Assembly: GCF_016641735.1 (NCBI RefSeq)
Contig: NZ_JAEDAO010000001.1
Coordinates: forward strand, 248,001 to 312,000
DNA from: Ramlibacter algicola
GTDB lineage: Bacteria > Pseudomonadota > Gammaproteobacteria > Burkholderiales > Burkholderiaceae_C
DNA: 64,000 bases
Direction of reading: 5' to 3'
Of this stretch, positions 8,501 through 15,665 are shown one piece after another. The notes under the pieces are model-generated. The model was given only the letters and a program-made list of their open reading frames with translations. It was not told the DNA's origin and made no database searches. Numbering within the stretch: position 1 is the stretch's first letter; each line of letters begins with the position of its first letter. Made by a program: the position numbers and the translations under genes.

Positions 8501-10841
8501 TCAGCACCGGCGCCGAGGCGGCCAGTGCCTGCACGCTGTTGCCGACGTGGGTGAGGTTGGCCATGCCATAGCTGGACGAGACCATCAGTTCCCTGGCGGT
8601 GATCGCAGCGGTCTGGCTCATGCCCACGCCCGACCCGTCGTCGCCGTAGGAGATCAGCGCCATCTGGTCGGCCTGCAGCGCGCCACCGATCGACAGCGTG
8701 CGCCCGTTGACGGCCATCGCGCCGCCGGAGGACAACGCGCGGCCGATCACGACGTCGCCATCGCTCGCCGACAGGAGCACCGAGTCGGTGGCCGAGATGG
8801 CGGCGCCGCTGCCCAGCACGAGGTCGCCGGTGGACGACTGCCGCAGTTCGAGGTTGCGGCCGTTGAAGCCGAAGGTGCCGCCGCCGAGCGAGAAGCCATC
8901 GACGGCCCGGAAATCGCTGCCGGCCCCGAAGCCGGTACTGCCGCCGGTCTGGCTGAAGTTGGAGGCCGCGAGCGATGCGCCGGACGCCGACAGCGTGCCG
9001 CTGTTGGTCAGCGTGTCGGTCACCACCAGGGACGAGCCCGCCCCCAGCACGAGGTTGCCTGCGTTGGTGAACGCCCGCACCGATTCGAGGGCGACGCTGC
9101 CCGCCGGATCGAGCGACCGCGCCAGCAGCGTCCCGCCGCTTTCGACGCGCGTCTCGCCCGTGCCGCGTTGGCCGGCCTGGAAGGACACCAGCAGCGAGGG
9201 CGGGGGCGGCGGCAGCGTGGGCGTCGGCGACGGCACGGGCGGGATGCGGGTTTCGAACGTGGTGGTGCCGTTGCGCACCACGATGTCGTTCCATGCGCTG
9301 AGCGTGAGGGTGCCGCTGCCGGCCGCGTCACGGTAGATCGTCGCGCCCTCGAGGTAGATGTCGCCAAGCGTGGCCGACCCGGTGCTGGCGCCGCTCGTCT
9401 GCACCAGGACGTTGGTGCTGCCGCCGGCATTGAGGGCCGCGTTGATGGTGCTGTCCCAGACCACGGACGTGCTGCCGTCGTCCGCGGTGCTGAAGTAGCC
9501 ATCACCGGAGTAGTTCTCGGCCGGCGCCGGCGCCGCCGACGGGGCCGGCGCCGCGATGATGCGCAGGTCGTCCGGATCGAGCAGCCAGGTGCCGGCCGCG
9601 CCGCGCGCCGCCGAGGCCTGCACACTGGCACCGCGCACGTCCAGGTACCGCTTGCCTGACGTCTCGACGAAGCCGCCGTCGCCGCCGTTCGCGCCGGCGT
9701 TGGCCTGGATCGTGCCGTGCATGCGCGTGGTGTCGTCGGCCCACACGATCACCTTGCCGCCGTTGCCCGCCTCCGTGGCGTTCGCGCGCAGCGTCGCGGC
9801 CTGGTCCACGTAGGTGACCTGCGCGTTCTGCACGCTGGCGTTCTTGCCCTGGTAGTCGCCGCCGACGCGGATCTGGCCGCCGCCGGCAGTGTTGGACGTG
9901 TCGATCGTCGCGCCCGCGAGCACGCCGACCTTGGCGCCGAGCACGTCGGCCTGGCCCCCCTGGCCCGCCGCACCCTGGGCGCGGATGGCGCCGTCGGCGA
10001 TCGCCGTGCCGGCAGCCTTGAGCACCACGCGGCCGCCTTCGGTCGTCACGGCCTGGGCCTGGATCAGGCCGCTGTGGCGCAGCGTGCCGGCGAACACGCC
10101 GACCGCGTCGCCCTGCAGCGTGCCCAGGTTCACCGCCTGGTCGGTCGGCGCCTGCACCTCGAACACGATGCCCTCCAGCCCGCGGCCGGTGACTTCGACC
10201 TTCTGCCCCGCGGCCAGCACGGTGGCGCCTTGCGGCGTCTGCACCAGCGCCGACGGGCCGGTCTGCACGTCCTGGCCGATCAGCACCACGTCGCCGCTGT
10301 GCGCGATGACCTTGCCGTCCACGCGCAGCAGGCCGCCTGCGCCGCCCTCGAACCGCAGGCGTCCCGCGGCCAGATCGGCATCGGCCATGCGGAGCGTCGA
10401 CGCCGTGAAGCCGGCGGTGTCGACCACCGCGCCGGCACCGACGGTGATGCCGGCCGGGTTGACCAGCACCAGCCGGCCGTTGGAGCCCAGCGTGCCGTAG
10501 ATCGCGCTGGGGTTGGCGCCGGTGACGCGGTTGATCGAGAGGCTGGCCGCGTCGGGCTGCGCGAAGAAGGTGGTGGTGCCGCCGGGCACCGAGAAGCTCT
10601 GCCAGTTGATCGCCGAGAAGCCGCCCTTGCCGTTGGTGGTCGTGATCGTCTGCACGCTGCCCTGTTGCGTGACCGCCATCCCGCCCACCACCGCGCTGCC
10701 TCCGGCGGCCTGCGCCTGCGCGGCCATCGGCGCGAAGCCGGCGGCGAGCGCCAGGGCCAGCAGCAGCGGCCGGTGGCCGGCGGCGGCCGGGGCCGGAGCG
10801 GGCACGGGCGAAAGGCGACGGGCAGGCGTTCGACGGGACAT
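5577..10841 (-). CDS. Filamentous hemagglutinin-type exoprotein (TpsA-like adhesin)
   Basis: A 1,754-residue secreted protein expected to form a long right-handed beta-helix on the cell surface. A signal peptide spans about residues 1-45 (hydrophobic core HRPLLLALALAAGFAP, cleavage near AQA). A two-partner-secretion hemagglutination-activity domain follows (about 48-300), with SINRVTGANPSAIYG, VLVNPAGITVGAGAVVDT and HSGDVVLIGQDV. The middle (about 890-1400) is a glycine-rich array of beta-helix coils. A passenger-type segment near the end contains LSPGDAAGQPGALTI. A Pro/Ala linker then leads to a roughly 60-residue helical, acidic tail. The only cysteine in the mature protein is the fourth residue from the C-terminus. 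The open frame continues upstream to 12524, but that part is antisense to other genes; the ATG at 10841 begins the signal peptide. No TpsB pore gene is in the window. Confidence 0.92.
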   Translation of the reverse strand: MSRRTPARRLSPVPAPAPAAAGHRPLLLALALAAGFAPMAAQAQAAGGSAVVGGMAVTQQGSVQTITTTNGKGGFSAINWQSFSVPGGTTTFFAQPDAASLSINRVTGANPSAIYGTLGSNGRLVLVNPAGITVGAGAVVDTAGFTASTLRMADADLAAGRLRFEGGAGGLLRVDGKVIAHSGDVVLIGQDVQTGPSALVQTPQGATVLAAGQKVEVTGRGLEGIVFEVQAPTDQAVNLGTLQGDAVGVFAGTLRHSGLIQAQAVTTEGGRVVLKAAGTAIADGAIRAQGAAGQGGQADVLGAKVGVLAGATIDTSNTAGGGQIRVGGDYQGKNASVQNAQVTYVDQAATLRANATEAGNGGKVIVWADDTTRMHGTIQANAGANGGDGGFVETSGKRYLDVRGASVQASAARGAAGTWLLDPDDLRIIAAPAPSAAPAPAENYSGDGYFSTADDGSTSVVWDSTINAALNAGGSTNVLVQTSGASTGSATLGDIYLEGATIYRDAAGSGTLTLSAWNDIVVRNGTTTFETRIPPVPSPTPTLPPPPPSLLVSFQAGQRGTGETRVESGGTLLARSLDPAGSVALESVRAFTNAGNLVLGAGSSLVVTDTLTNSGTLSASGASLAASNFSQTGGSTGFGAGSDFRAVDGFSLGGGTFGFNGRNLELRQSSTGDLVLGSGAAISATDSVLLSASDGDVVIGRALSSGGAMAVNGRTLSIGGALQADQMALISYGDDGSGVGMSQTAAITARELMVSSSYGMANLTHVGNSVQALAASAPVLTFTNKADLLTIKAMDNWLADGFLPGLQGEIHVTNNAASAAAGSGSVRVDAEASVWVDALSIHAAGNIDAQAAIRTFGKYQSSPVNLGSVDLTAGGTINYTEISTYGGAIGSMGAHGGDLLLSAGTGVFGGYLDASGVAPDSSVPRNGGNIMVTTATGDVSIDSIRSMGGYYGGSGGTVSLASGSGNLNVGWVDVSGGYSPDGVGGAGGKVVAAGAAGIDMGSISAQGGSGMQGSGVGAVVSLSSSGGNVVVRDGIDATGGSGYAGNGGHGGAVTVTAGGGVQLGTIWLDGGYGSAAGGNAGSLSVTAAGDVVLTSGESPALVAAATSFYGTAVSASGGDSSMASGGGGGSVLLRSTGGNVSVQGWIDAYGSDSGAGMAGNGGSVQVSAAGNVAVGSIDASGGYADAGNGGNGGNVTLTSGGTLSVSDIYASGGDGGSGPAAGGQGGKGGSISLTAGTGDLHLDGLSIIANGGWGGAHASVGGTGGAGGSITLRANGGGVFASAEGGDPDTETFVYGTYIDSEGGSGGQTYGTAAGDRGGAGGAGGTIQVQASGPSQLLGSFSASGGSGGFSDGGGSAVGGTGGAGGMVSISTTSPAATVLLGGDVIVLGGVGGEAGTYDEVIGWIPDPSRTGVQGTSGTFFSNVAGGLFVGPSLDVPTTEPTPSYAASSLSVVGNWTNSGTVVLQPGAWVRNVGTMTNNGVLHLGGGSLLSVGTYDEMEDVFTPGLGSLVNRSAGVVQGTGMLQANVANAGVLSPGDAAGQPGALTILGDLVLQSGGKLVLDVAPNTPPVPGTTHDQLVVTGALTLGGGVQVNAIPAVASPPPAVDGGSQMALATVPDPYVMVAAGSVTAGSEFEAATAPPELVPSLVLSDGGVFRPLIIAAAPPPPTPAPTAAPTPAPTPAPAPAPVSGGTLTDRIVELLGEGASASVVQQALTESNNVTEFVEVLLKSSDDDADKPKGQPDIVQTDTSCKPS
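6640..8160 (-). repeat. Tract encoding glycine-rich beta-helix repeats of the adhesin
   Basis: Degenerate repeats within the exoprotein follow a pattern of GGxGGxGG, then alternating Val/Ser/Thr strands, then GNVxVxxIxASGG. Examples are ASGGYADAGNGGNGGNVTL and GGTGGAGGSITLRANGGG. The period is roughly 35-50 residues and not strict. On the plus strand this shows as dense ccgccg/gccgcc runs. Confidence 0.75.
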
Positions 10842-10925
10842 GGCGGGCTCTCGATCTGGTCGGCGGGTTCGGGGGGCGCAGGGTCGGCGGACGGCACCGG
10901 GCTGCAGCCGGCACGCGGAGCGTGC

Positions 10926-10954
10926 TCGACAGTAAGGCCACGGTAGCATACCGT
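10926..10954 (+). promoter_or_regulatory. Possible promoter and small inverted repeat in the adhesin/glycosyltransferase divergent gap
   Basis: The 213-base gap between the two divergent genes contains TCGACA (10926-10931), a 17-base spacer and TACCGT (10949-10954), which loosely resembles a sigma-70 promoter for the plus-strand gene. The -10 half overlaps a 6-bp inverted repeat, ACGGTA-gca-TACCGT (10940-10954), which could be an operator. I saw nothing else distinct in the gap. Confidence 0.3.
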
Positions 10955-11054
10955 TACAGCGACACCAAGGCTCTTCTGCACGAGGCAGGATGCCGTCCTT
11001 CGAGTGCCGGCGCGGAATGCGGCAAAGTTCACGATCGCGCCTTCCCACCCCTCC

Positions 11055-12008
11055 ATGTCCATCTTCATCAGCATCGCGTCGTACTGCGACCCTGTCCTGC
11101 CGTTCACCCTGGCCCGGGCCCACGACACCGCCGCCCGCCCGCAGGACCTGCACCTGGGCGTGATCGACCAGAGCCCCAGTGGTCCCAGCGCGGCCGACAT
11201 CGCGGCCACGCTGGCGCCGACGCGGATCACCTACCAGCGCATCGACCCGGTGTTCTCGCGCGGCCCCTGCTGGGCGCGCGCCCTGGCCATGACGCTGTAC
11301 GACGGCGAGGACTGGTTCCTGCAGCTGGATTCGCACATGGACTTCGACGAGGGCTGGGACGAGCGCCTGGTCGCGCAGGCCACGGCGCTGCAGGCCGGCC
11401 GGCCCGGCGCCGTGATCTCGTCGTACCCGAGCGCCTTCGCCTTCGAGAACGGCGAGCCGGTGCGCCGCCCCGTGACCGGCCGCATCCTGGCGCACGTGGT
11501 CAAGCCGGGGATGCCCTTCGATCCCGAGCACCCGGTGCTGTCGTTCGAGGCCCATCCGGTGAACCGCGACGAGCCCGTGCCCGGCTTCCACCTGGGCGCC
11601 GGCTGCCTGTTCGCGCCGGGCCGGTTCGCGCTGGAGTTTCCGTACGACCCGGCGCTGTACTTCCACGGCGAGGAGCAGGCGCTGGCCGCGCGGCTGTTCA
11701 CGCACGGCTGGGACATCTTCCACATGGCCGAGCTGCCGATCTGCCACCTGTACAACGACGGCAGCTCCGGCGGGCCGGAGCGCCCGCTGCACTGGGACCA
11801 GGCGCATGACCGCCAGCGCCCGCAGGTGTGGTGGGACCTCGAGCAGCGCTCGCGCAAACGGCTGGCCGACCTGGTGGCGGGCAAGCCGCTGGGCGCCTAC
11901 GGGCTGGGCACGGTCCGCACGATGCAGGACTACGCCGCCTTCAGCGGCATCGACTATGCGGCGCGCACGATCGCGCCGCGCGCCTACAAGCCGCTCGCCG
12001 GCGCCTGA
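11055..12008 (+). CDS. GlcNAc-transferase-like glycosyltransferase
   Basis: A 317-residue GT-A-type glycosyltransferase resembling the GlcNAc family known from Skp1 hydroxyproline GlcNAc-transferases. It opens MSIFISIASYCDP, then carries LAMTLYDGEDWFLQLDSHMDF, where the acidic LDSH plays the role of the metal-binding DxD. Acceptor-side motifs are GFHLGAGCLFAPGRF and YFHGEEQALAARLFTHGWD. There is no signal peptide, so it is probably cytoplasmic. The start is the ATG at 11055, which matches the family N-terminus; an earlier in-frame codon at 11004 is less likely. Its 3' end overlaps the convergent uracil-DNA glycosylase gene by 25 bases. It is divergent from the adhesin, so modification of that protein or of a surface glycan is possible but unproven. 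Confidence 0.85.
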   Translation: MSIFISIASYCDPVLPFTLARAHDTAARPQDLHLGVIDQSPSGPSAADIAATLAPTRITYQRIDPVFSRGPCWARALAMTLYDGEDWFLQLDSHMDFDEGWDERLVAQATALQAGRPGAVISSYPSAFAFENGEPVRRPVTGRILAHVVKPGMPFDPEHPVLSFEAHPVNRDEPVPGFHLGAGCLFAPGRFALEFPYDPALYFHGEEQALAARLFTHGWDIFHMAELPICHLYNDGSSGGPERPLHWDQAHDRQRPQVWWDLEQRSRKRLADLVAGKPLGAYGLGTVRTMQDYAAFSGIDYAARTIAPRAYKPLAGA

Positions 12009-12757
12009 ACGCCGCGCTCGGCCACCTCGAGCGCCAGGCACAGGTCGGACCAGGCCTTGGCCTTGTCCGCCAGGTTGCGCAGCAGGTACGCCGGGTGGTA
12101 CGTGACGACAAGGGGCACGCCCTGGTAGCTGTGCACCCGGCCGCGCAGCTTGCCCACCGGCTCCTGCGACTGCAGCAGGCTCTGCACGGCGAAGCGGCCC
12201 ATCGCCAGGATGATGCGCGGCTGCACCAGTTCCACCTGGCGGCGCAGGAAGGGCTCGCATTGGGCGACCTCCTGCGGCTCCGGATTGCGGTTGCCCGGTG
12301 GGCGGCACTTGAGCACGTTCGCGATGTACACGTTGCTGCGGCGGTCCAGCCCGATCGCGCGCAGCATGTTGTCCAGCAGCTTGCCGGCCTGGCCGACGAA
12401 GGGCTCGCCCTGCAGGTCTTCGTTCTCTCCGGGTGCCTCGCCGATCACCATCCAGTCGGCGCGCTGCGGGCCGACGCCGAAGACGGTGGTGTGCCGCGTC
12501 TCGCAGAGGCCGCATGCGCGACAACCGGCGACGGCGCCCTGCAGCGCGTCCCAGTCGAGGTCGAGCGCAGGCCGAACGTCGGCGATCGGCGCGAGCGGGG
12601 CACGTGCAACGACCGGCGCCGGCTCCGGCGCAGGCGGGCGCACTTCAGCGAGTGCGATTGCGGGCGCAATGGGCGCAATGGGCGCGATCGGCGGCAGCAA
12701 GCGCAGCCCCATTTCGCGCAGCATCGCCACGCGGCGGTCGTCGAGGTCCAGGCTCAC
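11984..12757 (-). CDS. Uracil-DNA glycosylase, family 4 (Fe-S)
   Basis: Excises uracil from DNA. The 257 residues include the [20 protein letters not shown] active-site motif at about 106 and the NRNP and [10 protein letters not shown] motifs. Cysteines compatible with a [4Fe-4S] cluster are at 82, 85, 151 and 167. An N-terminal Pro/Ala-rich extension (about 22-60) contains a PIA triplet repeat. The only suitable start is GTG at 12757, which overlaps the rimI stop as GTGA; related proteins begin MSLDLD, matching V-SLDLDDRR here. It is the last gene of tsaB-rimI-udg. Confidence 0.93.
   Translation of the reverse strand: MSLDLDDRRVAMLREMGLRLLPPIAPIAPIAPAIALAEVRPPAPEPAPVVARAPLAPIADVRPALDLDWDALQGAVAGCRACGLCETRHTTVFGVGPQRADWMVIGEAPGENEDLQGEPFVGQAGKLLDNMLRAIGLDRRSNVYIANVLKCRPPGNRNPEPQEVAQCEPFLRRQVELVQPRIILAMGRFAVQSLLQSQEPVGKLRGRVHSYQGVPLVVTYHPAYLLRNLADKAKAWSDLCLALEVAERGVQAPASGL
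12662..12688 (-). repeat. 9-bp tandem repeat within the uracil-DNA glycosylase gene
   Basis: Three 9-bp units on the plus strand (gggcgcaat twice, then gggcgcgat) encode a repeated Pro-Ile-Ala tripeptide in the low-complexity N-terminal arm of the protein. Confidence 0.7.
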
Positions 12758-13221
12758 AGCTTCAGGCTCATCACGATGGCGTCCTCGCGCAGGCCGCCAT
12801 GGCCCGGGTAGTAGCCCTTGCGTTCGCCCACGCGGCGGAATCCCGCCTGTTCGTACATGCGCTGCGCGCCCACGTTGGCGATGCGCACTTCCAGCCACAG
12901 CCACTCGGCGCCCTGGCCGCGCGACCAGGTCGCCAGCGCCTCCAGCATCAGGCGGCCCCAGCCCTGGCGCTGGTGCGCGGGCGCGACCGTGATGTTGAGC
13001 AGGTGCACTTCGTCGACGCCCTTCATGGCGACGAAGTAGCCCAGCACCTCGCCCCCCGCGCACAGCAGTTGCGCCTGGTAGCCGGAACGCAGCGAATCGG
13101 CGAAGTTGCCGGCGGTCCACGGGTGCTCGTAGGCGCTGCGCTCGATGCGCAGCACTTCCTCGATGCGGCCTTCGGCCATGGGCTCGAAGCCGGCTTCGTC
13201 GACGCGCAGGACTGCACTCAT
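12754..13221 (-). CDS. rimI: Ribosomal protein S18 N-acetyltransferase RimI
   Basis: A 155-residue GNAT acetyltransferase, the usual RimI length, that acetylates the N-terminal alanine of ribosomal protein S18. It has the acetyl-CoA P-loop segment [20 protein letters not shown], followed by [19 protein letters not shown] and the [19 protein letters not shown]-terminal motif typical of RimI. The ATG at 13221 overlaps the tsaB stop as ATGA, and its own stop overlaps the udg GTG, so the three genes are probably translationally coupled. Confidence 0.94.
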   Translation of the reverse strand: MSAVLRVDEAGFEPMAEGRIEEVLRIERSAYEHPWTAGNFADSLRSGYQAQLLCAGGEVLGYFVAMKGVDEVHLLNITVAPAHQRQGWGRLMLEALATWSRGQGAEWLWLEVRIANVGAQRMYEQAGFRRVGERKGYYPGHGGLREDAIVMSLKL

Positions 13222-13922
13222 GGACGCATTGTGGCTTGGGCCGCCGCGGCGCGCGCCGCCTCGCGCTCGGCCGTGGTCTGCGCGACCTTGTCGCGCACGT
13301 ACAGCGGCAGCGCGTCGTCCGCGGCCACCGCCTCGCCGGCCGCAAGCAGCGCCGGCGCCAGGCGCACCAGGGCGAGGGCGGACGGGATGACGTCGATGCG
13401 ATCGCCCGCGGGAAGGCGATCGCCGTAGGCCGCGAAGGCGTTGCCGGCCTGCAGCACGCCAGCCGGCGCCGTGATCGCCTCGGGCGCGGCCAGCACGATG
13501 CCGCCCTCGCGATGCCAGCGCTGCCCGTCGTGGCGGTAGCGCGCCGCATAGACCTCGTTCATCCGCGCATCCAGCAGCGCGAGGACGTCGGCCGCGCCGC
13601 GTTGCTCCCGCGCCTGCTCGGCCACCAGCATCAGCGTCTCGACGGGAAGCACCGGCACACCGGCGCCCAACGCGAGCCCCTGCGCCGCGGAGCACGCGGT
13701 GCGCAGCCCGGTGAACGATCCCGGGCCGCAGCCGAAGGCGATCGCATCCAGTTCCGCGAGCACCAGCCCCGCGCGGCCGAGCAGGTCCAGCACCGCGGGC
13801 AGCAGGGTCGTGGAGGCTTGCGCGCCGCCGGCTCCGCGGTGGTCCAGCGGGGCGAGCAGGCCGGGAGCAGCCACCGCGATGCTCAGGGCATCGGTGCTGG
13901 TGTCGAAGGCGAGGAGCTTCAA
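13218..13922 (-). CDS. tsaB: tRNA t6A biosynthesis protein TsaB
   Basis: A 234-residue TsaB, which together with TsaD and TsaE transfers the threonylcarbamoyl group made by TsaC/Sua5 to A37 of ANN-decoding tRNAs. The N-terminal ASKHA-fold motif LLAFDTSTDALSIAV and the GCGPGSFTGLRTACSAAQG loop are diagnostic. The start is TTG at 13922 (L/M-KLLAFDTS): no ATG or GTG exists in this frame before the upstream stop, and the 18 bases before it are pyrimidine-rich with no Shine-Dalgarno. The Sua5 partner gene is encoded at 16686-17684. Confidence 0.93.
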   Translation of the reverse strand: MKLLAFDTSTDALSIAVAAPGLLAPLDHRGAGGAQASTTLLPAVLDLLGRAGLVLAELDAIAFGCGPGSFTGLRTACSAAQGLALGAGVPVLPVETLMLVAEQAREQRGAADVLALLDARMNEVYAARYRHDGQRWHREGGIVLAAPEAITAPAGVLQAGNAFAAYGDRLPAGDRIDVIPSALALVRLAPALLAAGEAVAADDALPLYVRDKVAQTTAEREAARAAAAQATMRP

Positions 13923-13944
13923 GGGGAGGGCTGGAAGGAGGACG

Positions 13945-13965
13945 GATTATCGGACCCCGATAATC
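13945..13965. promoter_or_regulatory. 9-bp perfect inverted repeat forming back-to-back -10 elements
   Basis: GATTATCGG-acc-CCGATAATC fills the centre of the 49-base gap between divergent tsaB and dacB. Each arm provides GATAAT in the outward direction (13959-13964 for dacB, 13951-13946 for tsaB). The dacB arm ends eight bases before the dacB ATG, which would give a leaderless message. A dyad this exact could also be a repressor site. Confidence 0.5.
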
Positions 13966-13971
13966 GGCGGC

Positions 13972-15354
13972 ATGCGTGTCCTGCTGACGTTGTTCGTGAC
14001 CTGGCTGGCCACGGCCGTCGCGGCGCAGCCCCTCCCGCCCGAGATCGACGCGGCCCTGGCCGCGGCGCGGCTGCCGCGCGACGCCGTGACGATCGTGGTC
14101 ACCGACGTCGATCCCGCCAAGCCGCCGCGCCTCAGCCACCGGCCGACCGCCGTCGTCAATCCGGCGTCCATCGCCAAGCTGGCGACCACGCTCGCGGGGC
14201 TGGACGCGCTCGGCCCCGCGTACACCTGGTCGACGGCGGTGCTCGCCGATGGTCCCGTGCAGGCCGGCACGCTGCAGGGGAACCTGTACCTCAAGGGGCA
14301 GGGCGATCCCAAGCTCGTGCAGGAACGGCTGTGGCTGCTGCTGCGGCGCGTGCGCGCGCTGGGCATCGAGCACGTCGCCGGCGACATCGTGCTGGACCAC
14401 TCGGCGTTCGACGTGCCGGCGGCCGACCCGGGCGCGTTCGACAACGAGCCGCTGCGGCCGTACAACGCCGCGCCCGACGGCCTGCTGCTGAACTACAAAT
14501 CGGTGCTGCTGGGGTTCGTCCCGCAGGCCGATGGCACCGCGCGGGTGATCGCCGAGCCGCCGCTGGCGGGCGTGCAGTGGCCGACGTTCGTCACGCTCTC
14601 CGCCGGGGACTGCGGCGATTGGCGCGCCGCCCTGCGCCCCGACTTCAGCGACCCGCAGCATCCGCGCTTCGCCGGCGCCTATGCCGCCGCCTGCGGCGAG
14701 CGCACCTGGCCGCTCGCCTTTCCCGACCCGCGCACGTACGCGACGCGCGTCATCGCGGGCGCCTGGGCCGACGCAGGTGGCCGCATCGGCGGCACCGTGC
14801 GTGACGGCGCCGTCCCGGAGGGCGCCGTCGTCCTGGCCACCTCGGCGTCGCCGCCGCTGGGCGAGGTGGTGCGGGACATCAACAAGTTCAGCAACAACGT
14901 GATGGCGCAGCAGCTGTTCCTCACGCTGGGCCTGCAGTTGCGCGGCAGCGGCACGCGCGAGGCCGCGCGCGAGGTGCTGCGCACCTGGTGGCGCGAGCGC
15001 ATCGGCGGCGAGCCACCGGCCATCGACAACGGCTCGGGCCTGTCGCGCGACGAGCGCGTCACCGCGCAGCAGCTGGTCCGGCTGCTGCAGTACGGCTGGT
15101 CGAGCGCGGTGATGCCGGAATTCATCGCCTCGCTGCCCATTGCCGGCGCGGACGGCACGATGCGCCGCTCGCAGGCGCTTGCCTCCGCGCACCTGAAGAC
15201 CGGCAGCCTGCGCGACGTCTGGGGCGTGGCCGGCTACGTGCGCGGGCCCGACGGCCGCCGCCAGGTGCTGGTGGCGATCGCCAACCACCCGAACGCGGCC
15301 GGCATGCGCCCGGTGGTCGATGCGCTGCTCACCTGGGCGGCGAAGGCGCCATGA
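13972..15354 (+). CDS. dacB: D-alanyl-D-alanine carboxypeptidase/endopeptidase (PBP4 family)
   Basis: A 460-residue periplasmic class C penicillin-binding protein that trims or cleaves peptide cross-links in peptidoglycan. A signal peptide covers about residues 1-19 (VLLTLFVTWLATAVAAQ). All three catalytic motifs are visible: SxxK in NPASIAKLATT, SxN in KFSNNVMAQQLF, and KTG in HLKTGSLRDVWGVAGYV. The long insertion between the first two motifs is typical of PBP4. The gene overlaps the SemiSWEET gene downstream by 4 nt. No Shine-Dalgarno precedes the ATG; see the inverted repeat upstream. Confidence 0.94.
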   Translation: MRVLLTLFVTWLATAVAAQPLPPEIDAALAAARLPRDAVTIVVTDVDPAKPPRLSHRPTAVVNPASIAKLATTLAGLDALGPAYTWSTAVLADGPVQAGTLQGNLYLKGQGDPKLVQERLWLLLRRVRALGIEHVAGDIVLDHSAFDVPAADPGAFDNEPLRPYNAAPDGLLLNYKSVLLGFVPQADGTARVIAEPPLAGVQWPTFVTLSAGDCGDWRAALRPDFSDPQHPRFAGAYAAACGERTWPLAFPDPRTYATRVIAGAWADAGGRIGGTVRDGAVPEGAVVLATSASPPLGEVVRDINKFSNNVMAQQLFLTLGLQLRGSGTREAAREVLRTWWRERIGGEPPAIDNGSGLSRDERVTAQQLVRLLQYGWSSAVMPEFIASLPIAGADGTMRRSQALASAHLKTGSLRDVWGVAGYVRGPDGRRQVLVAIANHPNAAGMRPVVDALLTWAAKAP

Positions 15355-15614
15355 CGATCGCGGTCGACTGGGTCGGCTACCTGGCCGCGTTCCTCACCAC
15401 CTGCAGCTTCGTGCCGCAGGCCTGGCTCACGTTCCGCTCGCGCGACGTGCGCGGCGTCTCGCTGGGCATGTATTCCGTGTTCGCCATCGGCGTGGCGCTG
15501 TGGCTGGCGTACGGCCTGCTGCTGCGCGCCTGGCCGATCGTGCTGGCCAACGGCATCACGCTGGCGCTCGCGCTGTCGATCCTGGCGATGAAGCTGCGGT
15601 ACGGCGGGCGCTGA
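15351..15614 (+). CDS. SemiSWEET sugar transporter
   Basis: An 87-residue membrane protein with three predicted helices, the size of one triple-helix bundle of the SWEET/PQ-loop family; such proteins pair to form a sugar facilitator. The PQ-loop signature is visible in FLTTCSFVPQAWLTFRSRD followed by GVSLGMYSVFAIGVALWLAYG. The ATG at 15351 overlaps the dacB stop (ATGA). The substrate is unknown, and coupling with a peptidoglycan hydrolase does not suggest a specific role. Confidence 0.9.
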   Translation: MTIAVDWVGYLAAFLTTCSFVPQAWLTFRSRDVRGVSLGMYSVFAIGVALWLAYGLLLRAWPIVLANGITLALALSILAMKLRYGGR

Positions 15615-15621
15615 AACGGCG

Positions 15622-15645
15622 AAGGGCCCGTCGCCGGGCCCTTCC
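15622..15645. terminator. Intrinsic terminator after SemiSWEET gene
   Basis: A perfect 10-bp stem (gaagggcccg / cgggcccttc) with a tcgc loop, followed by ctctcg. It lies between the convergent SemiSWEET and SGNH-lipoprotein genes and could serve both. Confidence 0.75.
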
Positions 15646-15665
15646 TCTCGTCCTGCGCTACGGCG

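Noticed and set aside
7071..9659. 862-codon plus-strand frame opposite the adhesin
   Set aside because: It is a mirror of glycine-codon-rich repeats and gives an Ala/Arg/Gly/His-rich translation with no homology I recognise.
10842..12524. Upstream extension of the adhesin frame
   Set aside because: The frame is open for another 561 codons, but it is antisense to the glycosyltransferase and part of the glycosylase region and lacks any domain. The signal peptide begins at 10841.
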